This document shows, piece after piece, positions 43,072-54,285 of a stretch of 64,000 nt of DNA. The notes beneath the pieces are model-generated. The model searched no databases, was not told where the DNA came from, and saw only the letters and a program-made list of their open reading frames with translations. The first letter of the stretch is position 1. Each line of letters opens with the position of its first letter. Position numbers and translations under genes: made by a program. The stretch is from Nonomuraea polychroma (GTDB lineage: Bacteria; Actinomycetota; Actinomycetes; Streptosporangiales; Streptosporangiaceae): the NCBI RefSeq assembly GCF_004011505.1, contig NZ_SAUN01000001.1, forward strand, positions 5,208,001 through 5,272,000, given 5' to 3'.

Positions 43072-44052
43072 TCACGGGGCGAGCATGTCGACGGTGAGGT
43101 TGGCCTCCGTGTTGGGGATGCCGAGGTCGGAGGCGCGTTTGTCGGCCATGGCGAGCAGCCGCCGGATCCGCCCCGCGATCGCGTCCTTGGTCAGCGGCGG
43201 ATCGGCGATCTGCCCCAGCTCCTCCAGGGATGCCTGCTTGTGCTCCACCCGCAGCCGCCCGGCCACCACGAGGTGCTCCGGCGCCTCGTCCCCGAGGATC
43301 TCCAGCGCCCGCTGCACCCGCGCCCCGGCCGCCACCGCCGCCCGGGCCGAGCGCCGCAGGTTGGCGTCGTCGAAGTTGGCCAGCCGGTTGGCGGTGGCCC
43401 GCACCTCGCGGCGCATCCGCCGTTCCTCCCAGGCCAGCACGCTGTCGTGCGCACCCAGGCGGGTGAGCAGGGCGCTGATCGCGTCGCCGTCGCGCACCAC
43501 GACGCGGTCCACGCCGCGCACCTCCCGCGCCTTGGCGTGGATCTTCAGCCGCCGCGCCGAGCCCACCAGCGCGAGCGCCGCCTCCGGCCCCGGGCAGGTG
43601 ACCTCGAGCGACATGGATCGGCCGGGCTCGGTGAGCGAGCCGTGCGCCAGGAAGGCGCCGCGCCAGGCGGCCTCGGCGTCGCACGCCGCCCCCGCCACCA
43701 CCTGGCGGGGCAGGCCGCGCACGGGGCGGCCGTGGTTGTCGATCAGGCCCGTCTGGCGCGCGAGCGCCTCACCGTCGCGGTAGACGCGCACGACGTAGCG
43801 CGAGCCCTTGCGCAGCCCGGCGGGCGCGAGGACGAGCACCTCCGCCTTGTGGCCGAACACCTCGCCGATGTCCTTGATGAGGCGCCGCGCGGTGGCGTTG
43901 GTGTCGAGCTCCGCCTCGATCACGATCCGCCCGCCCACCAGATGCAGGCCGCTGGCGAACCGCAGCAGCGTGGACACCTCCGCCTTCCGGCAGCAGGGCT
44001 TCAGCACCGGCAGGCGGCTCAGTTCGTCTTTCACCACACCTGTCATCGCCAT
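43072..44052 (-). CDS. whiA: Sporulation/division transcription factor WhiA
   Basis: The 326-aa actinobacterial WhiA combines an N-terminal LAGLIDADG-homing-endonuclease-like fold with a C-terminal HTH. It begins MAMTGVVKDELSRLPVLKPCC and has TLLRFASGLHLVGGRIVIE. The C-terminus has LEELGQIADPPLTKDAIAGR and NTEANLTVDML. In Streptomyces it works with WhiB to switch on sporulation septation. The cluster uvrC-rapZ-yvcK-whiA is conserved. A T-rich tract (about 43050-43056) follows the stop. Confidence 0.96.
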   Translation of the reverse strand: MAMTGVVKDELSRLPVLKPCCRKAEVSTLLRFASGLHLVGGRIVIEAELDTNATARRLIKDIGEVFGHKAEVLVLAPAGLRKGSRYVVRVYRDGEALARQTGLIDNHGRPVRGLPRQVVAGAACDAEAAWRGAFLAHGSLTEPGRSMSLEVTCPGPEAALALVGSARRLKIHAKAREVRGVDRVVVRDGDAISALLTRLGAHDSVLAWEERRMRREVRATANRLANFDDANLRRSARAAVAAGARVQRALEILGDEAPEHLVVAGRLRVEHKQASLEELGQIADPPLTKDAIAGRIRRLLAMADKRASDLGIPNTEANLTVDMLAP

Positions 44053-44125
44053 AAGCGTTAGTCCTCTCCCCCATTCAGACCGGCTCTCGTCAGTCTCTCG
44101 CACCTTTGCGCCACGCCGACCAGGA

Positions 44126-45274
44126 TCAACGCTTCTGGAGGAAAATCTCGTCCAGGACGGAGGCAAGACGTCGTGGGTCGTGCCTCGGCGAGCCGTCGGC
44201 GGCGGCCACGTCCGCCATGACGAGCCGCGCGCCGAGCGCGGCGGCGGCCTTGTCCAGAGCGTCGGGGTCGTCGACCACTCCGGTGTCGGCGAGCACGACG
44301 TCGATCGACAGATCAGGAGCGTGCTGCCTGAGCACCTCCAGATGCTGCTGAGGGGAGAAGTCGTCGGTCTCGCCGGCCTGCGGGGCCAGGTTGAGGGTGA
44401 CAAGCCGCTTGGCCCTGGTCTCGTGCAGGGCCCTGGCCAGCTCGGGCACCTTGAGGTGCGGCAGCACGCTGGTGAACCACGACCCCGGCCCGAACACGAC
44501 CCAGTCGGCCTCCAGCACCGCCGCGACGGCTTCGGGCCGCGCCGGCGGATCCTCGGGCACCAGCGAGATGGCCTGGACGCGGCCGGGCGTCAGGGCGCAC
44601 GCCACCTGCCCGCGTACGGTCGAGGTGACGCCGTCGAGCTCCACCTCGGCCACGATGTCCAGCGGCACCGACGCCATCGGCAGCACCCGCCCGTGCGCGC
44701 CCAGCAGCCGCCCGACCCAGTCGAGCCCGGCCACGGGGTCGCCGAGCAGCTCCCACAGCGCCACGATCAACAGGTTGCCGACGGCGTGCCCGTGCAGCTC
44801 GCCCTCGCTGCGGAAGCGGTGCTGCACGACCTCGCTCCAGGTGCTGCCCCACTCGTCGTCGCCGCACAGCGCGGCCAGCGCCATCCGCAGGTCGCCGGGC
44901 GGCAGCACGCCGAGCTCACGGCGCAGCCGCCCGCTGGAACCGCCGTCGTCGGCGACGGTCACCACCGCGGTCAGCCTGTCGGTGACCATCCGTAATGCCG
45001 ACAGGGACGCGAACAGCCCGTGCCCGCCACCGAGCGCGACCACGCTGGGCCCGCACTCCCCGTGCCGCCCAGGCGGGTACGCCCCATCGAACCGCATCTC
45101 CTCACCGGAAGGAACACCGCCACCCCCCGCACCAGGCCCCACCGGCACGTCGTCCCCCGTACCGGCCGGTCGCCCGTCCAAGGGAGCGCCGCCTGGGCGG
45201 GGACCTTCTACAGGAGTCGGGCCGCCGCCTGCCTGATCCGGCGAAGCCGCTGCTTCAAAACCCTCATCGGTCAC
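44126..45274 (-). CDS. yvcK: YvcK-family uridine diphosphate-N-acetylglucosamine-binding protein with long N-terminal extension
   Basis: The 382-aa YvcK/CuvA-family protein is a UDP-sugar-binding factor linked to cell-wall and carbon metabolism, not a confirmed enzyme. Its core starts near residue 77 with VVALGGGHGLFASLSALR. TVADDGGSSGRLRRELGVLPPGDLR, HAVGNLLIVAL and VVFGPGSWFTSVLPHL follow. About 75 N-terminal residues are Gly/Pro-rich and not part of the family. GTG 45274 overlaps the rapZ stop by 4 bp; an internal ATG near residue 60 would remove most of the extension. Confidence 0.92.
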   Translation of the reverse strand: MTDEGFEAAASPDQAGGGPTPVEGPRPGGAPLDGRPAGTGDDVPVGPGAGGGGVPSGEEMRFDGAYPPGRHGECGPSVVALGGGHGLFASLSALRMVTDRLTAVVTVADDGGSSGRLRRELGVLPPGDLRMALAALCGDDEWGSTWSEVVQHRFRSEGELHGHAVGNLLIVALWELLGDPVAGLDWVGRLLGAHGRVLPMASVPLDIVAEVELDGVTSTVRGQVACALTPGRVQAISLVPEDPPARPEAVAAVLEADWVVFGPGSWFTSVLPHLKVPELARALHETRAKRLVTLNLAPQAGETDDFSPQQHLEVLRQHAPDLSIDVVLADTGVVDDPDALDKAAAALGARLVMADVAAADGSPRHDPRRLASVLDEIFLQKR

Positions 45275-46299
45275 TCCCGCCCCACATCCCGGTGGCTCAC
45301 CTGGACCTCCATCCCGCGGTCGCGCAGGCGGGCGGCCACCTGCTCGGCCATGGCCACGCTGCGGTGCTTGCCACCCGTGCAACCCACCGCCAGCGTCGCG
45401 TAGCTCTTGCCCTCACGCGCGTACCCGGCGGCGACCACCCGCAGGACCTCCTCGTACGCGTCCAGGAACTCCTTGGCCCCCGGCTGGCCCAGCACGTAGT
45501 CGCGGACCGGCGCCTCCAGCCCGTTCATGGGCCGCAGGTCGGGAACCCAGTGCGGGTTGGGCAGGAACCGGCAGTCCACGACGAGGTCGGCGTCGACCGG
45601 CAGGCCGTACTTGAACCCGAAGGACACCACGTTGAGCCGCAGCCCCGGCCGGTCCTCGCCACCGAAGTACGCAACGATCTTGTTTCTCAGCTCGTGCACG
45701 TTGTGCGAGGACGTGTCGATCACCAGGTCGGCGTTGGCGCGCACCTCCCGCAGGATCCCCCGCTCCCGCGTGATGCCGTCGACCAGCCGCCCCTCACCCT
45801 GCAACGGGTGGGGCCTGCGGACGTTTTCGAACCGCCGCACCAGCTCCTCGTCGCTGGCCTCCAGGAACACGACGCGCACCCGCACTCCGCGCCCTTCGAG
45901 CTCCTCGATGGCGGCGTTGAGGTCGGTGGTGAAGGCCAGGCTGCGCACGTCCACGACGGCGGCCACCTTGTCGGCGGCCAGCTTGACCTTGCCCGCCTCC
46001 TCGGCCATCGCGAACAGCAGCCCCGGCGGCAGGTTGTCGATGACGAACCAGCCCAGGTCCTCGAGCGCCTTGGCGGCGGTGCTGCGACCCGCCCCGGACA
46101 TGCCGGTCACGATGACGAACGCCGGCTCGGTGCTCGCCGCCTCACTCCGCCCGTCGGGCACGGCTTTACCAGCGCTCCGCCCGTCGGGCACGGCTTTACC
46201 AGCGCTCCGCCCGTCCGACGCAGCCTCACCAGTGCTCCGCCCGTCGGGCACAGCCTCCCGGGTATTCCGCCCCTCCGGCTTCGCCTCACCGGTGTCCAT
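45271..46299 (-). CDS. rapZ: RNase adapter/nucleotide-binding protein RapZ with N-terminal repeats
   Basis: The 342-aa P-loop protein has Walker A GMSGAGRSTA at about residues 66-75, VIDNLPPGLLF, VVFLEASDEELVRRFENVRRPHPLQ and the C-terminal GCTGGKHRSVAMAEQVAARL. Family members are about 285 residues. The extra length comes from five tandem 10-residue repeats (consensus TGKAVPDGRS) directly after Met1. Its position between uvrC and yvcK-whiA is conserved. In actinomycetes the RNA-level role known from E. coli has not been shown for this family in general. Confidence 0.94.
   Translation of the reverse strand: MDTGEAKPEGRNTREAVPDGRSTGEAASDGRSAGKAVPDGRSAGKAVPDGRSEAASTEPAFVIVTGMSGAGRSTAAKALEDLGWFVIDNLPPGLLFAMAEEAGKVKLAADKVAAVVDVRSLAFTTDLNAAIEELEGRGVRVRVVFLEASDEELVRRFENVRRPHPLQGEGRLVDGITRERGILREVRANADLVIDTSSHNVHELRNKIVAYFGGEDRPGLRLNVVSFGFKYGLPVDADLVVDCRFLPNPHWVPDLRPMNGLEAPVRDYVLGQPGAKEFLDAYEEVLRVVAAGYAREGKSYATLAVGCTGGKHRSVAMAEQVAARLRDRGMEVQVSHRDVGRE
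46145..46294. repeat. Five tandem 30-bp repeats in rapZ 5' coding region
   Basis: Units start at 46145, 46175, 46205, 46235 and 46265. The first two are identical, the others diverge. Each encodes ten residues ending in DGRS or EGRN. The array begins immediately after the start codon region and keeps the frame. Confidence 0.92.
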
Positions 46300-46539
46300 G
46301 TCAACGCCCTCCCCGGCCGGCGTGGTCCGCCGGCCCAGCGGCCCGGTCGCTCACCGCGCGGCGGCCGCCCGGCACGCCCGGTCCAGTCATCGCGGCATGC
46401 CCTTTCACCCTAGCGAATGCGGGAACGCGCCTTCGCCATGTCGCGCTGCGTATATGGTCGCGCTCGCACCGGGCTCCGCTGGTCACGCAAGCCACCGCTC
46501 TCCGCCCCAAGCTCGCCGCTCTGGACGACCGTGGCGGTA

Positions 46540-48468
46540 TCACGGCGAGTCTCCCTTCAGCGTCGAGACGATGACCTCGGCGAGCGACGGGCCGATGCCC
46601 GGGACCTCGCAGATCTCGGGTGCGGTGGCCTCACGCAGCTTCTTCACGGAGCCGAAGTGCTTGAGGAGAGCCTGCCGCCGCGCCGGGCCGAGGCCGGGCA
46701 CGCCATCGAGCGCGCTCTCCTTCACCGTCTTCGACCTCTTGGAGCGATGGTAGGTGATGGCGAACCGGTGCGCCTCGTCACGAACACGTTGCAGCAGGTA
46801 GAGACCTTCGCTGGAGCGCGGCATGATCACCGGCTGGTCGTCGCCGGGCAGCCACACCTCCTCCAGCCGCTTGGCGAGCCCGCACACGGACACGTCGTCG
46901 ATCCCGAGCTCGTCGAGCGCTCGCTGGGCGGCGGCGGCCTGAGGGCCCGCGCCGTCGACCACGACCAGGTTGGGCGGGTAAGCGAACTTGCGCGGTTTGC
47001 CCGTCTCGGGGTCGATGGGGCCGTGGACGTCCTGGTCGTCGGGGGCCAGCTCGCCGGTGGCGGAACGTTCCTCCAGGTAGCGGCGGAACCGCCGCATGAT
47101 CACCTCGTAGATCGAGGCGACGTCGCCTTCGTTGGTCTTGATCGCGAAGCGCCGGTATTCGCTCTTGCGCGCCAGCCCGTCCTCGAACACCACCATCGAG
47201 GCCACGACGTTCTCACCCTGCAGGTGGGAGACGTCGTAGCACTCGATGCGCAGCGGCGCCTGGTCGAGGTCGAGCGCGTCGGCGATCTCCTGCAGCGCCT
47301 TGCTGCGCGTGGTCAGGTCGCTGGCGCGCCGGATCTTGTGCTGCGCCAGCGACTCCTTGGCGTTGCGCTCGACGGTCTCCATGAGCGCCCGCTTGTCGCC
47401 GCGCTGCGGCACGCGCACGTCGACGCGAGCCCGGCGCTGCTCACCCAGCAGCTCGGCGACGGCCTCGCTGTCGGGCGGCATGGCGGGCACGAGCACCTCG
47501 CGGGGCATCGACTCGGGGGCGGCCTCGGCGTACATCTGCAGCAGGAACTGCTCCACCAGCTCGCCGGGCGTGCTCTCCTCGACCTTGTCGACCACCCACC
47601 CACGCTGGCCACGGATGCGGCCGCCGCGCACGTAGAAGACCTGGACGGCGGCCTCGAGCGGGTCCTCGGCCAGCGCGATCACGTCGGCGTCCGTCCCCTC
47701 GCCGAGCACCACCGCCTGCTTCTCCAGTGCCCGCTGCAACGCCTGGATGTCGTCCCTGAGCCGGGCGGCACGCTCGTATTCCTGCTCGGACGCGGCGTCG
47801 CGCATCTCCTTCTCCAGCCGCTTGATGAAGCGGCTGGTGTTGCCGGCCATGAAGTCGCAGAAGTCCTCGGCCAGCGCGCGGTGCTCCTCCGGGGTGACCC
47901 GGCCGACGCAGGGCGCCGAGCACTTGTCGATGTAACCCAGCAGGCAGGGGCGGCCGATCTGGCCGGCCCGCTTGAACACCCCCGCGCTGCACGTGCGCAC
48001 CGGGAAGACCCGCAGCAGCAGGTCGACCGTCTCCCTGATGGCCCAGGCGTGCGAGTAAGGCCCGAAATACCGGGTGCCCTTGCGCTTGGCCCCACGCATG
48101 ACCTGCACGCGCGGGAAGTCCTCCCCCAGGGTGACCGCGAGGTAGGGGTAGGACTTGTCGTCGCGGTATTTGACGTTGAAGCGGGGGTCGAACTCCTTGA
48201 TCCAGGAGTATTCGAGCTGCAGCGCCTCGACCTCGGTGCCGACGACGGTCCAGTCGACGTCGGCGGCCGTGGTCAGCATCGTCTGCGTGCGCGGGTGCAG
48301 CGCGGAGAAATCCGCGAAGTACGAGTTGAGCCGCTGCCGCAGGCTCTTGGCCTTGCCTACGTAGATCACCCGGCCGCGTGCGTCCCTGAACCGGTAGACC
48401 CCAGGAGAATCGGGGATCGAACCCGGCTTGGGCCGGAAACTCAAAGGACTGCCCGCTGATCTCGCCAC
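46540..48468 (-). CDS. uvrC: Excinuclease ABC subunit C
   Basis: The 642-aa dual-incision nuclease of nucleotide excision repair has an N-terminal GIY-YIG domain (GVYRFRDARGRVIYVGKAKSL, split as two motifs), a cysteine cluster CSAPCVGRV, a UVR motif near EKEMRDAASEQEYERAARLRD, the RNase H-like C-terminal nuclease (RIECYDVSHLQG, LVVVDGAGPQ) and terminal helix-hairpin-helix repeats (GVPGLGPARRQALL). GTG 48468 is the likely start; in-frame extension to 48615 is not family-like. Confidence 0.96.
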   Translation of the reverse strand: MARSAGSPLSFRPKPGSIPDSPGVYRFRDARGRVIYVGKAKSLRQRLNSYFADFSALHPRTQTMLTTAADVDWTVVGTEVEALQLEYSWIKEFDPRFNVKYRDDKSYPYLAVTLGEDFPRVQVMRGAKRKGTRYFGPYSHAWAIRETVDLLLRVFPVRTCSAGVFKRAGQIGRPCLLGYIDKCSAPCVGRVTPEEHRALAEDFCDFMAGNTSRFIKRLEKEMRDAASEQEYERAARLRDDIQALQRALEKQAVVLGEGTDADVIALAEDPLEAAVQVFYVRGGRIRGQRGWVVDKVEESTPGELVEQFLLQMYAEAAPESMPREVLVPAMPPDSEAVAELLGEQRRARVDVRVPQRGDKRALMETVERNAKESLAQHKIRRASDLTTRSKALQEIADALDLDQAPLRIECYDVSHLQGENVVASMVVFEDGLARKSEYRRFAIKTNEGDVASIYEVIMRRFRRYLEERSATGELAPDDQDVHGPIDPETGKPRKFAYPPNLVVVDGAGPQAAAAQRALDELGIDDVSVCGLAKRLEEVWLPGDDQPVIMPRSSEGLYLLQRVRDEAHRFAITYHRSKRSKTVKESALDGVPGLGPARRQALLKHFGSVKKLREATAPEICEVPGIGPSLAEVIVSTLKGDSP

Positions 48469-48709
48469 GACCAAAAGCCTAGTAGCCCGTACCGACAAGG
48501 TGACCCTCGTCGCATCCCGCCGCAGGCCCACCCATACGCCCGCCGCGCCGTCATCCGGCACGACGGGCTCACCTGCCACGGCCCGGCACAGGTCAGGACC
48601 AGCCGGGCCGGGCACCCATCACCGAACGAACCATCCCACACCAGTCGGACGAACGAGTCTGAGCCAGGCGGACGAACGGAGGTGCTCCAGACCGTTCACG
48701 AACCGAACG

Positions 48710-49156
48710 CTACGCGAGCGTGATCTGGTCGCCGTCGACCTTGATCTGCTGCGCGGGCAGCGGCTTGTCGGCCGGCCCCGCCGTCACGGCCCCATCGGTG
48801 ATGTTGAACTTGCTGTTGTGGCACGGACATACGATCTGCCCGTCCGCGACGCTGCCGACGGTGCAGCCACTGTGCGTGCAGACGGCGCTGAACGCTTTGA
48901 ACTCGCCCGACGTGGGCTGCGTGATGACGATCTTCTGCTCCTTGAAGATCGTGCCGCCGCCGACGGGGATGTCGGCGGTCGTGGTCAGTGCGCCCCCGGC
49001 TTGCGGTGCGGCGCTGGACTCAGGCGCGCTCGACGCGGTGCCGCCGGCGGTCGTCGCGGTATCGGTACCGCCGCTGCAAGCGGTGATCGCCAGCGCGAGG
49101 CCACCAGCCCCCACGCCCGCGATCACCGCCCTGCGGCTACGAAGGTCTTCTCCCAT
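48710..49156 (-). CDS. Rieske (2Fe-2S) Tat-exported lipoprotein (copy 1)
   Basis: The 148-aa protein has a twin-arginine signal (RSRRAVIAG) with lipobox ITAC and Cys27, then an Ala/Thr/Ser linker. The Rieske domain carries CTHSGC and CPCHNSKF, the two Cys-x-His ligand loops. It should be anchored outside the membrane and bind one [2Fe-2S] cluster. Redox partners are unknown; no cytochrome bc or dioxygenase subunit is nearby. ATG 49156 is chosen over TTG 49174. It is one of three consecutive paralogues. Confidence 0.88.
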   Translation of the reverse strand: MGEDLRSRRAVIAGVGAGGLALAITACSGGTDTATTAGGTASSAPESSAAPQAGGALTTTADIPVGGGTIFKEQKIVITQPTSGEFKAFSAVCTHSGCTVGSVADGQIVCPCHNSKFNITDGAVTAGPADKPLPAQQIKVDGDQITLA

Positions 49157-49201
49157 GCGCTCACCCAAACGCAACCAGGTGAGAAATTCATGAGACGCGC
49201 C

Positions 49202-49669
49202 CTACGCCAGCCTGATCTGGTCTCCGTCCACCGTGATCTTCTTCTCCGCGAGCGGTCCGCCCGCGGGCCCGTCGGCGACGGAGCCGTCCTCAATGCTGAA
49301 CTTGCTGCCGTGGCAGGGGCAGTTGATCGTGTTGTCGGACACGTCGTCCACGGTGCAGCCCGCGTGGGTGCACACCGCCGTGAACGCCTTGAACTCGCCC
49401 GCGGTCGGCTGCGTGACCACGATCTTCTGCCCCTTGAAGACCTTCCCGCCGCCCTCCGGGATGTCGCTGGTGGCGGCCAGAGCCTTGCCCTTCGATGCCG
49501 ATTTCTTCTTGGGTGCCGCGGACGACGCCTCCTCGGCCGGCTCTTCGGCCGGAGGCTCCGCGGTCGCTTCCGTCGTCGGCGAACCGTAGCTCGCGCACCC
49601 CGTCAGAACCGCCGCCAGCCCCGCGCCACCGGCGCCGAGCATCATTGTCCGGCGCGTCGTTTCCGTCAT
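49202..49669 (-). CDS. Rieske (2Fe-2S) Tat-exported lipoprotein (copy 2)
   Basis: The 155-aa protein begins TETTRRTMMLGAGGAG with a Tat-type twin Arg and lipobox VLTGC (Cys25). A Glu/Ala-rich linker (PPAEEPAEEAS) differs from copy 1. The Rieske loops are CTHAGC and CPCHGSKF. About 45 bp separate it from copy 1 and 105 bp from copy 3. The mature domains of copies 1 and 2 share QKIVITQPT/QKIVVTQPT and AVCTH blocks, showing duplication. Confidence 0.88.
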   Translation of the reverse strand: MTETTRRTMMLGAGGAGLAAVLTGCASYGSPTTEATAEPPAEEPAEEASSAAPKKKSASKGKALAATSDIPEGGGKVFKGQKIVVTQPTAGEFKAFTAVCTHAGCTVDDVSDNTINCPCHGSKFSIEDGSVADGPAGGPLAEKKITVDGDQIRLA

Positions 49670-49774
49670 TGTGCGTTCCTCCCAGGATTGTCCTCACTTC
49701 AGGTACGGCCAGCGCCATGGCGCCGGTTCAGCGTGCCCGAGGACCAATCCCGGTAACTACGCACAATTACCAGT

Positions 49775-50203
49775 TCAGACGACCACGATGCCGTCGCCCT
49801 CGACTTTGACCGGGAACGCGACCAGCGGAGCGGTGGCGGGGCCCTTGGTCGCGTTGCCGCTGTCGGCGGCGAACTCGCTGCCGTGGCAGGCGCACTTGAT
49901 GACGTTGTCCCTGGGGGTGCCCACTTCGCAGCCCTTGTGGGGGCAGATCGCGCTGTATGCCTTGTAGACGCCCTGCGTCGGCTGCGTCACCACGACCTTC
50001 AGGTCCTGGATCAGCTTGCCGCCGCCCACCGGCACGTCGGCCGCCTTGGCGATGACCTTGCCCTTGATGCTCTCCTGGGCCTTGGTGTCCGAGTCGCATC
50101 CGGCGAGCGCAAGCCCGCACGCTGCGACACCGGCCGCCCCCAGCATCTCGCGCCGCCCGAGGCAGTTTCCAGGCACGGCTGCGCCCCGCTCCGAAACCCT
50201 CAT
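49775..50203 (-). CDS. Rieske (2Fe-2S) Tat-exported lipoprotein (copy 3)
   Basis: The 142-aa protein has Tat motif LGRREMLGAAG, lipobox ALAGC (Cys36) and Rieske ligand loops CPHKGC and CACHGSEF. Compared with copies 1 and 2, PH replaces TH in the first loop and CACH replaces CPCH in the second; all four ligands are retained. LKVVVTQPTQGVYKAYSAIC shows common origin. It is the upstream-most of the trio. Confidence 0.88.
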   Translation of the reverse strand: MRVSERGAAVPGNCLGRREMLGAAGVAACGLALAGCDSDTKAQESIKGKVIAKAADVPVGGGKLIQDLKVVVTQPTQGVYKAYSAICPHKGCEVGTPRDNVIKCACHGSEFAADSGNATKGPATAPLVAFPVKVEGDGIVVV

Positions 50204-50493
50204 GTCCCCGCTGACCCCTCCGCGTAGCCGCTGACCCCCTGCAGGTCAGATCCTTGCCCCAGAACAAACTCTATTGCCGTGACCTGCCGGTCCTCCGATC
50301 GGGTCGTTGCACCCCTGGCCGGCCCCGGCCGCCACCACCCACCCGACGGCACCCCGGCCCCGTTCCCTCGAAAAGATCCACCCGGCCGGATCCCCGCTGC
50401 GCACCACGCGGCCCGAGACCCTGACCAGACGCCCAAGCCGAGCGTCAGCGGCTGGTAGGCGCGCGGTCAGCGACCGCCCCGACCCTTACGGCC

Positions 50494-51222
50494 ATGACGC
50501 TTTCGGTAGAACACCCGTCCGCCTCCCCTGTGCGGCACTCCCGCCCCCGATGGTGGCAACGCCCCTGGGTGGCGCCGCTGGCGGTGGTGGCGATCGCGTT
50601 CGTCGCCTTCTCGCTGCCCCCGTACCTGTCCCTGGACCCGAGCCGGTCGCGCGTCCCCGCACCGGACTTCTTCCCAGCGCACTTCGCGGTCCTGTCGCTG
50701 CACGTCGTCTTCGGCTCGATCGCGATGATCACCTGCTGCCTGCAGATCTGGCCGTGGTTCCGCGCCCGCTACCCGCGTGCGCACCGGATCACCGGCCGCG
50801 TGTACGTCTTCGCCGGCTGCCTCCCCGGCGGCCTGCTGGCGTTGGTCGTCGCCGTGGCGAACCCGTTCGGCCCGGTCTCGGCCGCCAGCAGTGTCGTGCT
50901 CGCCCTGCTCTGGCTGGGCTGCACGCTGGCGGGCTGGCGCATGGCCAGGCAGCGCCGGTTCGCCGACCACCGCCGGTGGATGATCCGCAGCTTCGCCCTG
51001 ACCATGTCCATCATCACGAACCGCCTATGGAGCGTGGTGTTCGTCATCACGCTGTGGCCGCAGTTGGAGACGACCTTCCACGGCGACGAGGACATGATGG
51101 TGAGCACGATCGCGGGGCTGAGCGCCTGGCTCGGCTGGGTGCTGCCGCTGCTGTTCGCCGAGTGGTGGCTGGAGCGCGGCGACGCCGCCAAGCGCCGCCG
51201 CCGCGTCCGTCAGGCCGCGTGA
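50494..51222 (+). CDS. DUF2306-family membrane protein
   Basis: The 242-aa protein has about seven hydrophobic segments, from WVAPLAVVAIAFVAFSL to WLGWVLPLLFAEWW. It has HVVFGSIAMITCCLQIWPWFR, HRITGRVYVFAG and FADHRRWMIRSFALTMS. These His/Arg-rich motifs belong to the DUF2306 family, which may bind heme, though its function is unknown. It is convergent with uvrA at its 3' end and divergent from the Rieske trio, with about 290 bp of featureless sequence upstream. Confidence 0.82.
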   Translation: MTLSVEHPSASPVRHSRPRWWQRPWVAPLAVVAIAFVAFSLPPYLSLDPSRSRVPAPDFFPAHFAVLSLHVVFGSIAMITCCLQIWPWFRARYPRAHRITGRVYVFAGCLPGGLLALVVAVANPFGPVSAASSVVLALLWLGCTLAGWRMARQRRFADHRRWMIRSFALTMSIITNRLWSVVFVITLWPQLETTFHGDEDMMVSTIAGLSAWLGWVLPLLFAEWWLERGDAAKRRRRVRQAA

Positions 51223-51246
51223 TCCACACCCCCGGGCCGCACGGCC

Positions 51247-54087
<2,841 letters not shown>

Positions 54088-54285
54088 GGCGATCCCGGAA
54101 GTCGAAAGGCGGATAGGTCCACGGGGGATGGTAGACGGGAGCTCCGACAATTTCGGTGGCCACGTCCCGGCCCCCGAAAATCCGTCCCTCACAGGTTACG
54201 GCCATTGGCCACCTCGGCAGGAGGCCTTCCGAATCTAACGATCTGACCTGCGGCTTTATGCCCTGCGCAGGCGAGAGGCCACAAA

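Noticed and set aside
43040..43080. Intrinsic terminator after whiA
   Set aside because: A run of T on the minus strand exists, but the only stem (GCCC/GGGC) is four bp and includes the stop codon, so it is too weak to call.
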